Shown in pieces: positions 45,785 through 54,722 of a stretch of 64,000 nucleotides of DNA; positions within the stretch are counted from its first letter, which is position 1, and every line of letters starts with the position of its first letter. This stretch comes from G963675935 sp963823895 (GTDB taxonomy: Bacteria; Planctomycetota; Planctomycetia; Pirellulales; Thermoguttaceae), in assembly GCA_963823895.1 (NCBI GenBank), contig CAWGNG010000025.1:372001-436000 (forward strand), given 5' to 3'. Under the pieces are notes generated by a model. The model was given only the letters and a program-made list of their open reading frames with translations. It did no database searches and was not told where the DNA came from. The position numbers and the translations under genes are program-made.

Positions 45785-46450
45785 CTAGATCTGCTCGACG
45801 TGCAACCCGCGGCGGCGGCGCTCGGCGAGCCGGGCATCATCGAAGAGGCTCGCCACGTGCTTGATGTTCTCAATGCCGGGCAGCACAAGCTCGGGATTGG
45901 TTCGATCGTGCGAGGCGATTCGGAGTGTGCCGAAACCTACCAGCCGCTCCCAAAGCGACTGCTCGAAGGTGATGTCGTCCACGTCGAGCAACTCGATGCG
46001 GTCGCTCACCCGCCGCAAAAAGCCGCGTTCATGGAGAAACCGCTGCGTGCTCAGCACGTAGCGAACGCTCATCCGACGGTAGGCCAAGACGGCCAAAAAA
46101 TAGAGCCACGGCAACACCATCGCCAGCACCAGGAGCAGCCAAAGAGTGAAATCGCGCACCCAGAAGATGCCGATCAACAGGAGGAGAATCGACACGCATC
46201 CGCTCATGGCCCAACTGCCGATCATTGCTTTCGAGGAATAGCTACCCTGCCAGAGCTCTTCCTCGGGCTTGTCTTTATCTTCCCAGTGTGCGGCGGCGCC
46301 CTGTTGAAACGCTCCGGCCGCGCTGGAGGCGACGTCGGCGGACGACGGAGCCCCCGACGTTCCATCGCCGTCGGAGCTGAGCCGGTGGCCGCATTTGTGA
46401 CAGTACACCGCCGCCGCAACCACTTCCTCACCACAAGCCGGGCATCGCAT
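45785..46450 (-). CDS. zinc-ribbon, bacterial PH-domain membrane protein
   Basis: This 221-residue protein begins with a zinc ribbon (MRCPACGEEVVAAAVYCHKCGHRL). A polar linker follows, then two membrane helices (about 82-130). A bacterial PH (bPH_2) domain has the strands RYVLSTQRFLHERGFL, RIELLDVDDITFEQSLWERL and FGTLRIAS. GGAGG is 12 bases before the ATG at 46450; a longer reading to 46627 would pass into a repeat. It is convergent with the ferredoxin gene. The role is unknown. Confidence 0.8.
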   Translation of the reverse strand: MRCPACGEEVVAAAVYCHKCGHRLSSDGDGTSGAPSSADVASSAAGAFQQGAAAHWEDKDKPEEELWQGSYSSKAMIGSWAMSGCVSILLLLIGIFWVRDFTLWLLLVLAMVLPWLYFLAVLAYRRMSVRYVLSTQRFLHERGFLRRVSDRIELLDVDDITFEQSLWERLVGFGTLRIASHDRTNPELVLPGIENIKHVASLFDDARLAERRRRGLHVEQI

Positions 46451-46520
46451 CGCTCCACCCCTCCTATTACCAAGCGTAGCCAAAAAAGCCGCTGATAGTA
46501 TAAAAGGGGAAGCCGGGCGG

Positions 46521-46686
46521 GGGAAGAGGAGAAAGGAATGACGAATGACGAAATCCAAATGACGAAAGAATGTCGAATGACGAATACCGAATGACAAAAG
46601 CGGCCATAACGGGGCCTTTTTCGTCATTTGAGTTTCGTCATTCCTTCGTCATTTGGGCTTCGTCATTCGTCATTCGCCTCTTCCCC
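46521..46686. repeat. large inverted repeat of GAATGACGAA units
   Basis: Left copies GAATGACGAATGACGAA and CCAAATGACGAAAGAATG are matched by inverted copies on the right, with a short unique middle. The arms are about 60-70 bp each. It lies between the divergent PH-domain gene and nrdR, so it could affect either promoter. Confidence 0.85.
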
Positions 46687-46738
46687 CCAACCTCTCCCCG
46701 CTGTACAGTAATGGCTCTGACGGCCAACGGGACCGACC

Positions 46739-47206
46739 ATGAAATGCCCCTTTTGTCTTGCGGATGACGATCGAGTGCTGGATTCGCGGGCGAGCCAGGA
46801 TGGCTGCGCCATCCGGCGGCGGCGCGAGTGTCTGGGCTGCCGCCGCCGCTACACCACCTACGAACGGATCGAGGCCACGACCGTCAAGATCGTCAAGAAG
46901 GACGAGTCCCGCGAGCCGTTCGACCATGCCAAGATCAAACGCGGCTTGGAAAAGGCGTGTTGGAAGCGGCCGATCAGCGACCAGCAACTCGAAGCCGTGA
47001 TCGCCGCGGTGGAAAGCGAGATCGAGGCGAACTTCGAGTCGGAGGTGGAAAGCCGTCACGTCGGCGAATTGGTGATGCAACACCTCCGCTCGCTCGACGA
47101 GGTCGCCTACGTCCGTTTCGCCAGCGTCTATCGCCAGTTCAAGGACGTTCAGGATTTTGTCAAGGAACTGCGGCCGATGCTGGAGGAGTCGGAGCAGTCG
47201 GAGTAG
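46739..47206 (+). CDS. nrdR: transcriptional repressor NrdR
   Basis: This 155-residue protein has the NrdR zinc ribbon MKCPFC...C..CRRRYTTYER and the ATP-cone (about 45-135, VKKDESREPFDHAKIKRGLEKAC). NrdR represses ribonucleotide reductase genes according to dATP/ATP binding. Length matches the family. The start follows the big GAATGACGAA inverted repeat by 53 bases. No nrd genes are in the window, so targets are elsewhere. Confidence 0.95.
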   Translation: MKCPFCLADDDRVLDSRASQDGCAIRRRRECLGCRRRYTTYERIEATTVKIVKKDESREPFDHAKIKRGLEKACWKRPISDQQLEAVIAAVESEIEANFESEVESRHVGELVMQHLRSLDEVAYVRFASVYRQFKDVQDFVKELRPMLEESEQSE

Positions 47207-47207
47207 A

Positions 47208-47354
47208 AAGACAAGGAGAAATGGAGACGGGGAGAGGGGGAGCCACGGAGACATGGATGTGCAATTCTTCGGGGGATAACTCTGCCACTACGAACCCTGT
47301 CCACGACCCAAACGCCATCTTCTCCTTGTCTCCCCGTCTCCTTGTCTCCCCGTC
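47208..47354. repeat. GAGACGGGGAGA-type inverted repeat between convergent genes
   Basis: The left GACAAGGAGAAATGGAGACG and GGGGAGA units are inverted on the right as TCTCCTTGTCTCCCCGTCTC, twice. It resembles the purine-rich insertion in the GTPase gene and could act as a two-way terminator after nrdR and the polyprenyl synthetase. Confidence 0.75.
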
Positions 47355-48359
47355 TTACTGCCTCCGATCGACCACGAATTCCGTCAGACCTGCCAGTGAT
47401 CGGCAGGCGTCCGTCCCGGGCAGCATCGTCAACTCGGCGGAAGCTCGGCGGGTGAACTCGCGGCGCGCGCGCCGGGCGTAAGAAATCGCGTCGTGCCGCT
47501 CGAACCAGGGCCGCAGGATGTCGCGATGATGATTGCCCGACCGAGAGAGCAACGAAGTAAGCTCCGTGCGTTCCGAGGGATTGACGGTTCCCAGCAACCG
47601 GATCAACGGCAAGGTTGCCTTCTGCTTCAGCAAGTCGGTGCCCAGCGACTTGCCCACCGCCGCCTCGTCGCCGGTCACGTCGAGCACGTCGTCGGCGATC
47701 TGGAAGGCGACGCCGAGATCGTGGCCGTAGCGGCTTAGCGCTTGGCAAACCGATAGTTCGGCGCCGGCGTAATGGGAACCGAGGCCGCAACAGCAGGCCG
47801 TCAGCGCCGCCGTCTTTCCGGCGATGATTTCGAGATAATCCGCCTCGCTAATATCATAGTCTCCGCGGCTTTCGATCTGCCGCAGCTCCCCCTCGCACAT
47901 GTGGCGGGCCGACTCGCTGACCGCGCGACAAGCGAAGTTGTCGTCCAACGAACTGGCCAGGCATATCGCCCGGGCCAAGAGGTAATCGCCCAGAAGGATG
48001 CTGACTTCGTTGCTCCAGCGGGCGTTGATCGTGTCGAGATGCCGGCGGATCGTGGCCTCGTCCAAGACGTCGTCGTGGATCAACGTGGCGGTGTGAATCA
48101 CCTCGATCATCGCCGCCAGCGTGAGATGCTCCGGGCGGACGCCGCCGCAGGCTTTGGCGGAAAGCAGCACCAACGCCGGCCGCAACCGCTTTCCCCCCAA
48201 GCGTGAGCCATGTCTAGCCAGCCGATCGACGAAGGGCTTGTCGCTCGAAAGCTCCCGCTGCAGGAGGCCCTCGACCGCTTCAAGTTCGTCGGCTACCGGT
48301 GCATACAGGCCACGAAGAACCTCCGAAGCCGTCGCGCGTTGCTGGCCTGTTGAATCCAT
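47355..48359 (-). CDS. polyprenyl diphosphate synthase (IspB/HepT type)
   Basis: This 334-residue trans-prenyltransferase has both aspartate-rich motifs: LIHDDVLDEA (about 87-96, FARM) and FQIADDVLDV (about 217-226, SARM). The GGKRLRPALVLLS block is near 55. It chain-elongates allylic diphosphates, probably to make quinone side chains. Met 48359 is used because the first 21 residues of the longer reading look non-family. It is alone on this strand. Confidence 0.92.
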   Translation of the reverse strand: MDSTGQQRATASEVLRGLYAPVADELEAVEGLLQRELSSDKPFVDRLARHGSRLGGKRLRPALVLLSAKACGGVRPEHLTLAAMIEVIHTATLIHDDVLDEATIRRHLDTINARWSNEVSILLGDYLLARAICLASSLDDNFACRAVSESARHMCEGELRQIESRGDYDISEADYLEIIAGKTAALTACCCGLGSHYAGAELSVCQALSRYGHDLGVAFQIADDVLDVTGDEAAVGKSLGTDLLKQKATLPLIRLLGTVNPSERTELTSLLSRSGNHHRDILRPWFERHDAISYARRARREFTRRASAELTMLPGTDACRSLAGLTEFVVDRRQ

Positions 48360-48445
48360 GGAGGCGCTCTCAAGGAAAACAATGTATTCTAGCCGCCCGG
48401 GCCAGCGCGTCGAGGGGGGCACTGAATCGTCTTAGGCCCGCAACG

Positions 48446-48531
48446 TCACAGATGCTCAAGATCGTCGAAATCCTTCGCCCTGCCCGCCATGCGTTTGTTG
48501 GTCCGCAGGTGATCCGAGCTAGAGATACTCA
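48446..48531 (-). pseudogene. C-terminal remnant of a nucleotidyltransferase
   Basis: In the frame ending at 48446 the minus strand encodes ISSSDHLRTNKRMAGRAKDF and then DDLEHL followed by a stop. LRxNKRxxGRxKDxxDLexL is the characteristic tail of AbiEii-like nucleotidyltransferases, whose small partner gene precedes it here. The catalytic domain is missing, so most of the gene was deleted. Confidence 0.6.
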
Positions 48532-48744
48532 ATTCTCTCCGAGTTGAGCAACTGAAAGAACTCTTTGAAGTCGGGCGGAAGTTGGATCGTAGCCATAGTT
48601 GACCGCCCACATCAACTCCATTGCCGCCAATCGTTCCTGCGGCGTCTTGGAAAGCCAGAACTCGCGATCGCCGGAGTCGTCGGTCAGCGACGCTACGCTG
48701 AGGACGGTTCTATCGATCCGCGCCGATTGCACAAGGTCGCTCAT
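48529..48744 (-). CDS. small partner protein of a lost nucleotidyltransferase
   Basis: This 71-residue protein begins MSDLVQSARIDRTVLSVASL and contains FWLSKTPQERLAAMELMWAVNYGYDPTSARLQRVL. I recall this layout as a short gene directly upstream of a nucleotidyltransferase in planctomycetes and cyanobacteria. Here only the last 25 or so codons of that partner remain (48446-48531). Met 48744 is chosen over 48753 as the usual start. Confidence 0.7.
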   Translation of the reverse strand: MSDLVQSARIDRTVLSVASLTDDSGDREFWLSKTPQERLAAMELMWAVNYGYDPTSARLQRVLSVAQLGEN

Positions 48745-48810
48745 CACCGTCAATTTTATCCCGCCGTTCGCGGCACGTCAACGTTGTCTCCTCTTGCGCC
48801 GCTCTCAAAG

Positions 48811-48855
48811 CACGGCCATCTTGGCCGTTACACACGGGCAAGATGCCCGTGCTAC
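48811..48855. repeat. CACGGCCAT palindromic repeat, second copy
   Basis: CACGGCCATCTTGGCCGT is followed by CACGGGCAAGATGCCCGTG, two hairpins like those after hisN at 2771. Confidence 0.75.
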
Positions 48856-48966
48856 GTGCGGTCCCAAGAAAAAGTTATCCGTCGCGGGGGTCATTCCGCG
48901 ACGGGTTAGGTTGAATCGGCGATATATCTTGCTACTGCCGGTCGAGGTCGAAACTTCGGACTGGCA

Positions 48967-49540
48967 TCAAACAAGCTCTTTCTTGGCCCCAATCAGCGTC
49001 CGCAGCCGCTCGGCAAGCAGGGCCGAGTCGAACGGCTTCTTAAACGTCTCGTTGATCGCCGATCGGTCGAAGCTCAGCGAACTGCCGTCGTCGGGCAACA
49101 GGGCGATGAGAATAATCTCGGAAAACTCGCTGTTGCGGCGAAGATTCTGGCAAATCTGCAGCGCTTCGGTGCGCCCGATCGAGAAGTCAACGATAATGCA
49201 ATCCGGGTGGAAACTCTCGGCTTGGATGCCGGCGTCGAAACCGCTGGCGGCCACGGCCGCTTTGAACGAGCGCCTCCAGCGGCAGCTCGCGCTTGAGGTT
49301 CTCGATCAAGACCTGATCTTGGGCGACTATCAGAACCTTGGCCATTGCCTCATCTTCCAAATCGCCCAACGGCATCCCGTGTTCCTTGAGGAACCGAATC
49401 AAGTACTCACGAGGAATGCGTCGGTCTTGCGATCCGGGTATGCGATACCCTTTTAGCCGGCCCGAGTCAAACCACTTGCTGACGGTGCGCGGGGCCACCT
49501 TACATATCTTGGCGACCTGACCAGTTGTGAAGACCTTCAT
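48967..49540 (-). pseudogene. helix-turn-helix plus receiver-domain regulator, one frameshift
   Basis: The 5' frame (from 49540) encodes an excisionase/MerR-like helix-turn-helix (FTTGQVAKICKVAPRTVSKWFDSGRL) and a REC-like start (AKVLIVAQDQVLIENL). The 3' frame (to 48967) continues with CIIVDFSIGR, carrying the phospho-acceptor-like Asp, and FKKPFDSALLAERLRTL. They join near 49262 if one base is removed (EAL to FKAAVAASGFDAG). The combined protein of about 190 residues is a known planctomycete layout. It is inactive as sequenced, unless the shift is an error or programmed. Confidence 0.82.
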
Positions 49541-50607
49541 CGCAGACTCTCCGATATTCTATTCACGTTGGTTTGGGTTGTATCTCGGCGGGACGGACAT
49601 CCCGCCGATCGCTCTCGGCCCCTGAAACCCGCGGATCTGCTCGCTTTCACGCTCCGTCGTCCCCGTCGTCTCCGCCGACAGGCACTCCGCAGGCATCTGG
49701 GTCGGGGCCTTCCGTAATTCGCTACGCTCCTTTGGCTGTGGTTCAGCTCCTTCTGACCCGCGCCGTACTTACTACATCGGCAACCAGGGCAACCGGAAGC
49801 CAGAGAAAATCCGTAAAATAGAGAAGGTGTCTTTCAACCAATCTATTTTGATTTCCTCCCAACTCCCGAGCGCAACACTACCGGCGAATCACCTAGTCGG
49901 CAGGAGGGGACGAGCGAACCGCGCCGCTACGGAGAGACATCGGCGGCGACGGCCAAGGCAAGGCCTTTTGTGGCAGGTTCCCCCCTGCGGCCCCGTCCCG
50001 ATCGGCTGTTCTGTACAACAACTTCGCTGCGGAACGAGGCTTCCGTTGAGTTACTTCGATCCCCGTCCCACTGCGACTTTAGAGAGTTTCTCCGATTGTA
50101 GCGAACAGACCGATCCTGATGATCGTAGCGGCCGTGCCGCCGGCCAGAACCAGATAGACATTCATATCGGAGGCCCTCGATCAGCAAGAGAGCGGCTGGA
50201 AGACCTCGAAATCGTTATAAGGCGGTCAGCTAACAGCTTTCAGCGATCAGCCGGACGAACACTGACATCGCCACGGTGTCCCATTGTGAGCAGGTGGGCG
50301 CAGGGCAATTACGCCCTCGACAAGCTGATCGTTGACAGCCGACACACCTGACCAAACACGCTCCACAGGTGCCCGGTGGCGACGAATTGACTTCTGTTCG
50401 CCACATTGGGGGGAAATCGGGCGGTGGTCGCATTTCGTCGAGGTGATGGCAGCAAGCAGCGCCATCCGCGATCCGGTGTTAGAATAGTCCTTGCAGGATT
50501 TCCGCGGTTTGATATACTCAAGGAGAAGAAGCGGAGCGGTTTGGTTTTTGCGGCAACCATTTATGGTATGATATTATCAATCGAACGGCATCAAGGGGAA
50601 GATCGCG
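49541..50607. other. 1.07-kb stretch with no recognised gene
   Basis: Frames here have planctomycete base composition but no motif I can name. On the minus strand at 50088-50166 a 28-codon hydrophobic peptide begins MNVYLVLAGGTAATIIRIGL, without good context. The stretch may be decayed coding sequence between the broken regulator and the DUF1559 genes. Confidence 0.4.
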
Positions 50608-50916
50608 ATGAGCCGTATCGGTAAGAACTGCCGAATCGATTGGGGGGCCGCCGGCTTTACGCTTGTCGAGAACTCGCCTCTTCGCCGTGCGATGTGGCGG
50701 GAAGGTCATCGTTCGATAGACTGTTGTGCGCAAATCGAGAGGACTGTCGCTTCCAGCCGTGATAACATGGGTTTTGGCAACCGGATCGTGCCCTCTCGGA
50801 AGGCATCGCTCGCATCTTTTCGGCTGGAAGGACGCCCTGCTGCAAAGATGACGTTGGAAGGCACCCACAGACGGCTTTTCCTGCATTTTTCCTCGAATGT
50901 CGAGAGGCAGCCATGA
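50608..50916 (+). pseudogene. possible remnant starting like a DUF1559/pilin gene
   Basis: GAAGATCGCG precedes an ATG. The frame encodes WGAAGFTLVEN, the prepilin peptidase motif GFTLVE, but the following hydrophobic helix of DUF1559 proteins is absent and the sequence becomes polar. It ends four bases into the next gene, so it may act as a leader. Confidence 0.4.
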
Positions 50917-51971
50917 ACCGGTCGGACTACGAACCGCAAGTCGCTGGTCGGAAACACTCCGCCTTTACGCTTGTAGAGCTTTTGGTCGTCATCACGATCA
51001 TCGGCATCCTGATTGCGCTGCTGTTGCCAGCGGTGCAGGCGGCCCGTGAAGCCGCAAGAAAAGTGCAGTGTAACAACAACCTGAGACAACTCTCCCTGGC
51101 TTGTCTGGCGCACGAGCAAGCCAACGGCTTCCTCCCTTCCGGCGGCTGGGGATATTGCTGGGTGGGCGATCCGGATCGTGGTTTCGCCAAGGACCAGCCG
51201 GGCGGCTGGGTTTACAATATTTTGCCCTATCTCGAGCAACAACCGCTGCATGATTTGGGAATTGGCCACCCTACTGAGTCGGCGAGCGACGTTGCGGCTC
51301 GCGTGGCAGCAAACCAGACACGCCTCGTATCCCCGCTGACGCAATTCGCATGTCCCACACGAAGGGAAGCGGTCGTGCTACCCTTCATTTCTGGTCTTGC
51401 ACCCAGTTACTGCGGTGGTACCTTGACTGGCCATACGAGTTCCTGTTATGCCGCGAATTTGGGGGACAGCGGTGATCTAGTGTGGTGGTGGGTGCCGGCC
51501 AATTACACCGCGGCTGCGACCTACGCGTGGCCGAGTACCGGGTCTGGCCCTGGGGGCCATAACATCCTCGGCGTCTGCTATTGTCGCAGCCAAGTCACGA
51601 TGGCCATGATTACCGACGGGGCCTCCAACACTTACCTGTTGGGTGAAAAACCCGTCGACCCGGATTGCTACACCGAGGGCCATGATGGCGGGGATGACTG
51701 GACCATGTTCACCGGTCACCAAGATGATATCGTACGATCGGTGGGCTGGGCAGACACCAGTTATCCGTCTGGATACTTTCCCCTCCCGCCGATGCAAGAT
51801 ACGCCGGGCATCAACGACTATTCTGGTTTTGGCAGCGCACACGCCGGTGGCCTCAATATGTCCCTGTGCGATGGTTCCGTTCGGTGGGTCAACTACACGA
51901 TCGACCCGGAGGTTCACCGGCGCCTGGGCAACCGCGAGGACGGACTACCGGTCGACGCGAAGGCACTCTGA
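50913..51971 (+). CDS. DUF1559 pilin-like protein 1
   Basis: This 352-residue protein has a type IV pilin-like N-terminus: a short leader, AFTLVELLVVITIIGILIALLLP with the cleavage site before Phe, then VQAAREAARKVQCNNNLRQLSLACLAHE. The C-terminal H-x-G-x-x-x-x DUF1559 signature is GSAHAGGLNMSLCDGSVRWV. Such proteins are numerous in planctomycetes and probably assemble as or with pseudopili. It shares the segment RRLGNREDGLPVD with the second copy. An ECF sigma remnant separates the two. Confidence 0.93.
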   Translation: MNRSDYEPQVAGRKHSAFTLVELLVVITIIGILIALLLPAVQAAREAARKVQCNNNLRQLSLACLAHEQANGFLPSGGWGYCWVGDPDRGFAKDQPGGWVYNILPYLEQQPLHDLGIGHPTESASDVAARVAANQTRLVSPLTQFACPTRREAVVLPFISGLAPSYCGGTLTGHTSSCYAANLGDSGDLVWWWVPANYTAAATYAWPSTGSGPGGHNILGVCYCRSQVTMAMITDGASNTYLLGEKPVDPDCYTEGHDGGDDWTMFTGHQDDIVRSVGWADTSYPSGYFPLPPMQDTPGINDYSGFGSAHAGGLNMSLCDGSVRWVNYTIDPEVHRRLGNREDGLPVDAKAL

Positions 51972-51972
51972 G

Positions 51973-52173
51973 CCGTTCTTTCCCTGGGCGTACCGGATCG
52001 TGTGCCATGGGGTGCTCAACCACTGCGAGCGGGAGCGGACCCGGCAGAAGCACTTTCGCCCCGCCGTGATCGAGATGCTGGCCGAAGCACGGCTGAAGCA
52101 CGACAACCTGTTGGACGCCCAATCGCGCTGGCTGCGCGAGTGCTTGACGATGTGCCTAAAAGAAAGGGACAAT
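51973..52173 (+). pseudogene. ECF sigma-factor remnant
   Basis: In the frame starting FFPWAYRIVCHGVLNHCERE, the 67 codons after the DUF1559 stop encode RTRQKHFRPAVIEMLAEARL and LLDAQSRWLRECLTMCLKERD. This matches the end of region 2 and the linker of ECF sigma factors (FxxWAxxIxRxxVLxxxRR). Both ends are missing. Confidence 0.65.
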
Positions 52174-52226
52174 AGGAACGTTCGCCTGGTTCCCGGACCA
52201 TTGCTATCCCGACATGCCGGTGAGAC

Positions 52227-53249
52227 ATGAAACGCCCATCAGAAAAGCACGGTTTTACGCTGGTTGAGCTGCTTGTGGTCATAACCATCATTGGGATTCT
52301 CATCGCCCTGTTGCTCCCGGCGGTCCAGGCCGCCCGCGAGGCGGCGCGGCGAGTGCAGTGCTCGAACAATATCAAGCAGATGGCCCTGGCTTGCCTGCAA
52401 CACGAGGAGAGCAACAAGTTCCTGCCGACGAGCGGCTGGGGCTGGACGTGGTCGGGAGATCCGGACCGCGGCTTCAACAAGAGACAGCCCGGCGGCTGGC
52501 ACTTCAACATCCTGCCCTACATGGGGCTGTCGAATTTGCACGACATGGGCCTTGGCCAAAATTACGCGGCCGCCGTCATCATGGTCGAACAACCGGTCAA
52601 CACGTTCATCTGTCCCACCCGCCGAACGGCCATCGCCTATCCGTTCATCAACGGCACGCCCTACAACGTCCTCGCCTCGCGGCCGAGGTTCTGCGGGCGA
52701 AGCGACTACGCCGCCAACAGCGGAGATGCCCCGATCGACGCGGTGAACCCCCAGATAGCGAGCGGCGGCAGCGGCAACCCCTACGCGACCGGCGACGGAA
52801 TGACCGACGTCCAATGGCTCACAACCTGGTATGGCGCGTCCGGCTTTCATCCGAACGGCGTGATCTTCCGCCGCAGCCAATGCTCGATGGCCGACATCAC
52901 CGACGGCGCCAGCAATACCTATCTTATCGGCGAGCGGTATTGTTGGCCCGATCATTACGACGATGGGGTCGACTACGCCGACAACCAGGGCTGGTCGATC
53001 GGCTACGATTACGACACCAACCGCTGGGTGCAGCTTGGAACTCCTTCGACAACGGGCTATCTCCCGCCCATGCAGGACACGCCCGGCTACGATGACGGCA
53101 CGCGATTTGGCAGCGCCCACGCCGGCGGATGCTGCATGGCCTTCTGCGACGGAGCGGTGCAGTTCATCAACTACACGATCGAGGGGGAGACTCACCGGCG
53201 GCTCGGCAACCGCGAGGACGGGCTGCCGGTAGACCCGACGAAGCTCTAG
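52227..53249 (+). CDS. DUF1559 pilin-like protein 2
   Basis: This 340-residue protein has the same design as the previous gene: HGFTLVELLVVITIIGILIA, VQCSNNIKQMALACLQHEES and the C-terminal GSAHAGGCCMAFCDGAVQFIN. The two are clearly paralogous over their length, with the same RRLGNREDGLPVD ending. They probably arose by local duplication. The ATG at 52227 follows a weak GGTGAGAC. It could be a pseudopilin-like surface component. Confidence 0.93.
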   Translation: MKRPSEKHGFTLVELLVVITIIGILIALLLPAVQAAREAARRVQCSNNIKQMALACLQHEESNKFLPTSGWGWTWSGDPDRGFNKRQPGGWHFNILPYMGLSNLHDMGLGQNYAAAVIMVEQPVNTFICPTRRTAIAYPFINGTPYNVLASRPRFCGRSDYAANSGDAPIDAVNPQIASGGSGNPYATGDGMTDVQWLTTWYGASGFHPNGVIFRRSQCSMADITDGASNTYLIGERYCWPDHYDDGVDYADNQGWSIGYDYDTNRWVQLGTPSTTGYLPPMQDTPGYDDGTRFGSAHAGGCCMAFCDGAVQFINYTIEGETHRRLGNREDGLPVDPTKL

Positions 53250-53290
53250 TGTAGTGATTCACAATTGAGTGACTTTACGGAAGGGCAACA

Positions 53291-53361
53291 GGTGGGGCAG
53301 ACATTCCTGTCTGCCAGATGTGCCGCCCCTTCTAGCGGCAGGCTGGAATGTCCGCCCCACC
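53291..53361. repeat. GGTGGGGCAGACATTC palindromic repeat
   Basis: GGTGGGGCAGACATTCC on the left and GGAATGTCCGCCCCACC on the right are inverted copies, with an inner CCTGTCTGCC hairpin. It lies 42 bases after the DUF1559 stop. A short relative is at 39309. Confidence 0.75.
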
Positions 53362-53561
53362 GGACATTTTGCCGCCCGCTTTCCCCGTGCCGTGAGTAAC
53401 GTGGGGCAGCACTTGGCTCTTGCTGTGCCAACCGATTTTCTCTATTGACCCAATTCCGAATTCTTGCGACACTCCGCGCCTGGGAAGCCCTGGACAACGA
53501 TTGCCTTGCGGCTGCGAAGGGCCTTTCCTTCGCCCTCTGGTTCGTGACAAGGAGGTCAATC

Positions 53562-54182
53562 ATGTGCAAGACGCTGGCGATGACTCTGTCGTTGGCTACT
53601 GTTTTGCTTGCGGCGGGTTGCAACAAGCATCCCGGGACCGAACGGCCGTCAACGACGCAGCGGCGGTCTGAAACGACCGCAAACGAGCAGACCGACGCCG
53701 CCAAAGCCGCTGGACCCGCGGAGGCCGTCGCCGAGTTCCTGGAAGCCGTGCGGACTGGAAACGACGAAGCTGCCGCGCGGATGCTCAGTGCGGTGACGCG
53801 GCAAAAGACCGCCGCCCTTAACTACGCCGTTAAACCGCCAGCCAGCGACACCGCCAAGTTCACCATCGGCAAAGTTGACTACGTCAGTCACGATGGGGCG
53901 CGAGTCGCATGCACCTGGACCGATCTCGACCCAGACGGGCAGCCAAAGACCGACGAGGCGGTTTGGGTGCTGCGCCGCGAGCCGAATGGCTGGCGGATTG
54001 CCGGCGTTGCTGCACAAGTGTTCCCGGGCGAGCCTCCTCTGTTGCTGAACTTCGAAGACCCGGAAGACATGATCCAGAAGCAGAAGTGGGTTCGAGAAGA
54101 AATTCGACGTCGAATGGAGAAGGAAGAGGCCGGAGTTCAGGCTCAGGGCGCGGAAAAACCGGAAAAACCAATTCGCCGCTGA
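53562..54182 (+). CDS. lipoprotein with NTF2-like domain
   Basis: This 206-residue protein has a signal peptide with lipobox LAAGC (Cys 18). The mature part has AEAVAEFLEAVRTGNDEAAARMLSAVTR (about 50-77), then strands that resemble a DUF4878/NTF2-like fold, and ends in a charged coiled-coil tail (REEIRRRMEKEEAGVQAQG). AAGGAGGT lies seven bases before the ATG. LspA at 616 would process it. A terminator follows. Confidence 0.82.
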   Translation: MCKTLAMTLSLATVLLAAGCNKHPGTERPSTTQRRSETTANEQTDAAKAAGPAEAVAEFLEAVRTGNDEAAARMLSAVTRQKTAALNYAVKPPASDTAKFTIGKVDYVSHDGARVACTWTDLDPDGQPKTDEAVWVLRREPNGWRIAGVAAQVFPGEPPLLLNFEDPEDMIQKQKWVREEIRRRMEKEEAGVQAQGAEKPEKPIRR

Positions 54183-54336
54183 TTTTGCGAATTGCCATTC
54201 TTTTCCACTTTTTTCCGGCTACCACCGCTCATGGGTAGTAGCGCGCTGCCCGGTGGAATCGACCTCCGGCAGCAGCAGCGGCCTGCGAGAAACAGCGCAA
54301 GTTGTTTCCGATAAAAGTCTTACGTCGCGCTGCCCC

Positions 54337-54366
54337 AAAGGATTCCAGGTGGGAATCCTTTTTTTC
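54337..54366 (+). terminator. intrinsic terminator
   Basis: AAAGGATTCC and GGAATCCTTT pair around AGGTG and are followed by a T run. It ends the lipoprotein transcript 155 bases downstream of its stop. Confidence 0.9.
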
Positions 54367-54722
54367 TTATTAGGGGGCTCTTGCGGGCGGTATTCGTAAG
54401 CTAAGTTTCTTTGACGAAGCAACACATTTTTCCTACACTGCCGAAGGGTCCCAGTACGAACATTTTCACGACCCCGGGTTGACAGCACCGCCTGCTATGC
54501 TACTTTATCGTCCTAAGCTGCGTATTTGATACCATCGATTAACGCCCGACGAAGCTCGAACGAGGAAATGGCCCCTTTGGCGAGAGTGGCGTCTGGGCCG
54601 GGAAAACAGAAGCGTCAGAACGTCTCCGGTTGTTGGCCGTCGCGGCCGGAGCGTATGGAATGCGTGACGGCACGAGTGTGAGTTTTTACGCTACGGTACC
54701 TTTTTTGTTGGAGGTTACTCAG

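Noticed and set aside
49827..50351. 174-codon frame in the gap before the DUF1559 genes.
   Set aside because: Composition is not coding-like and no motif is recognisable.
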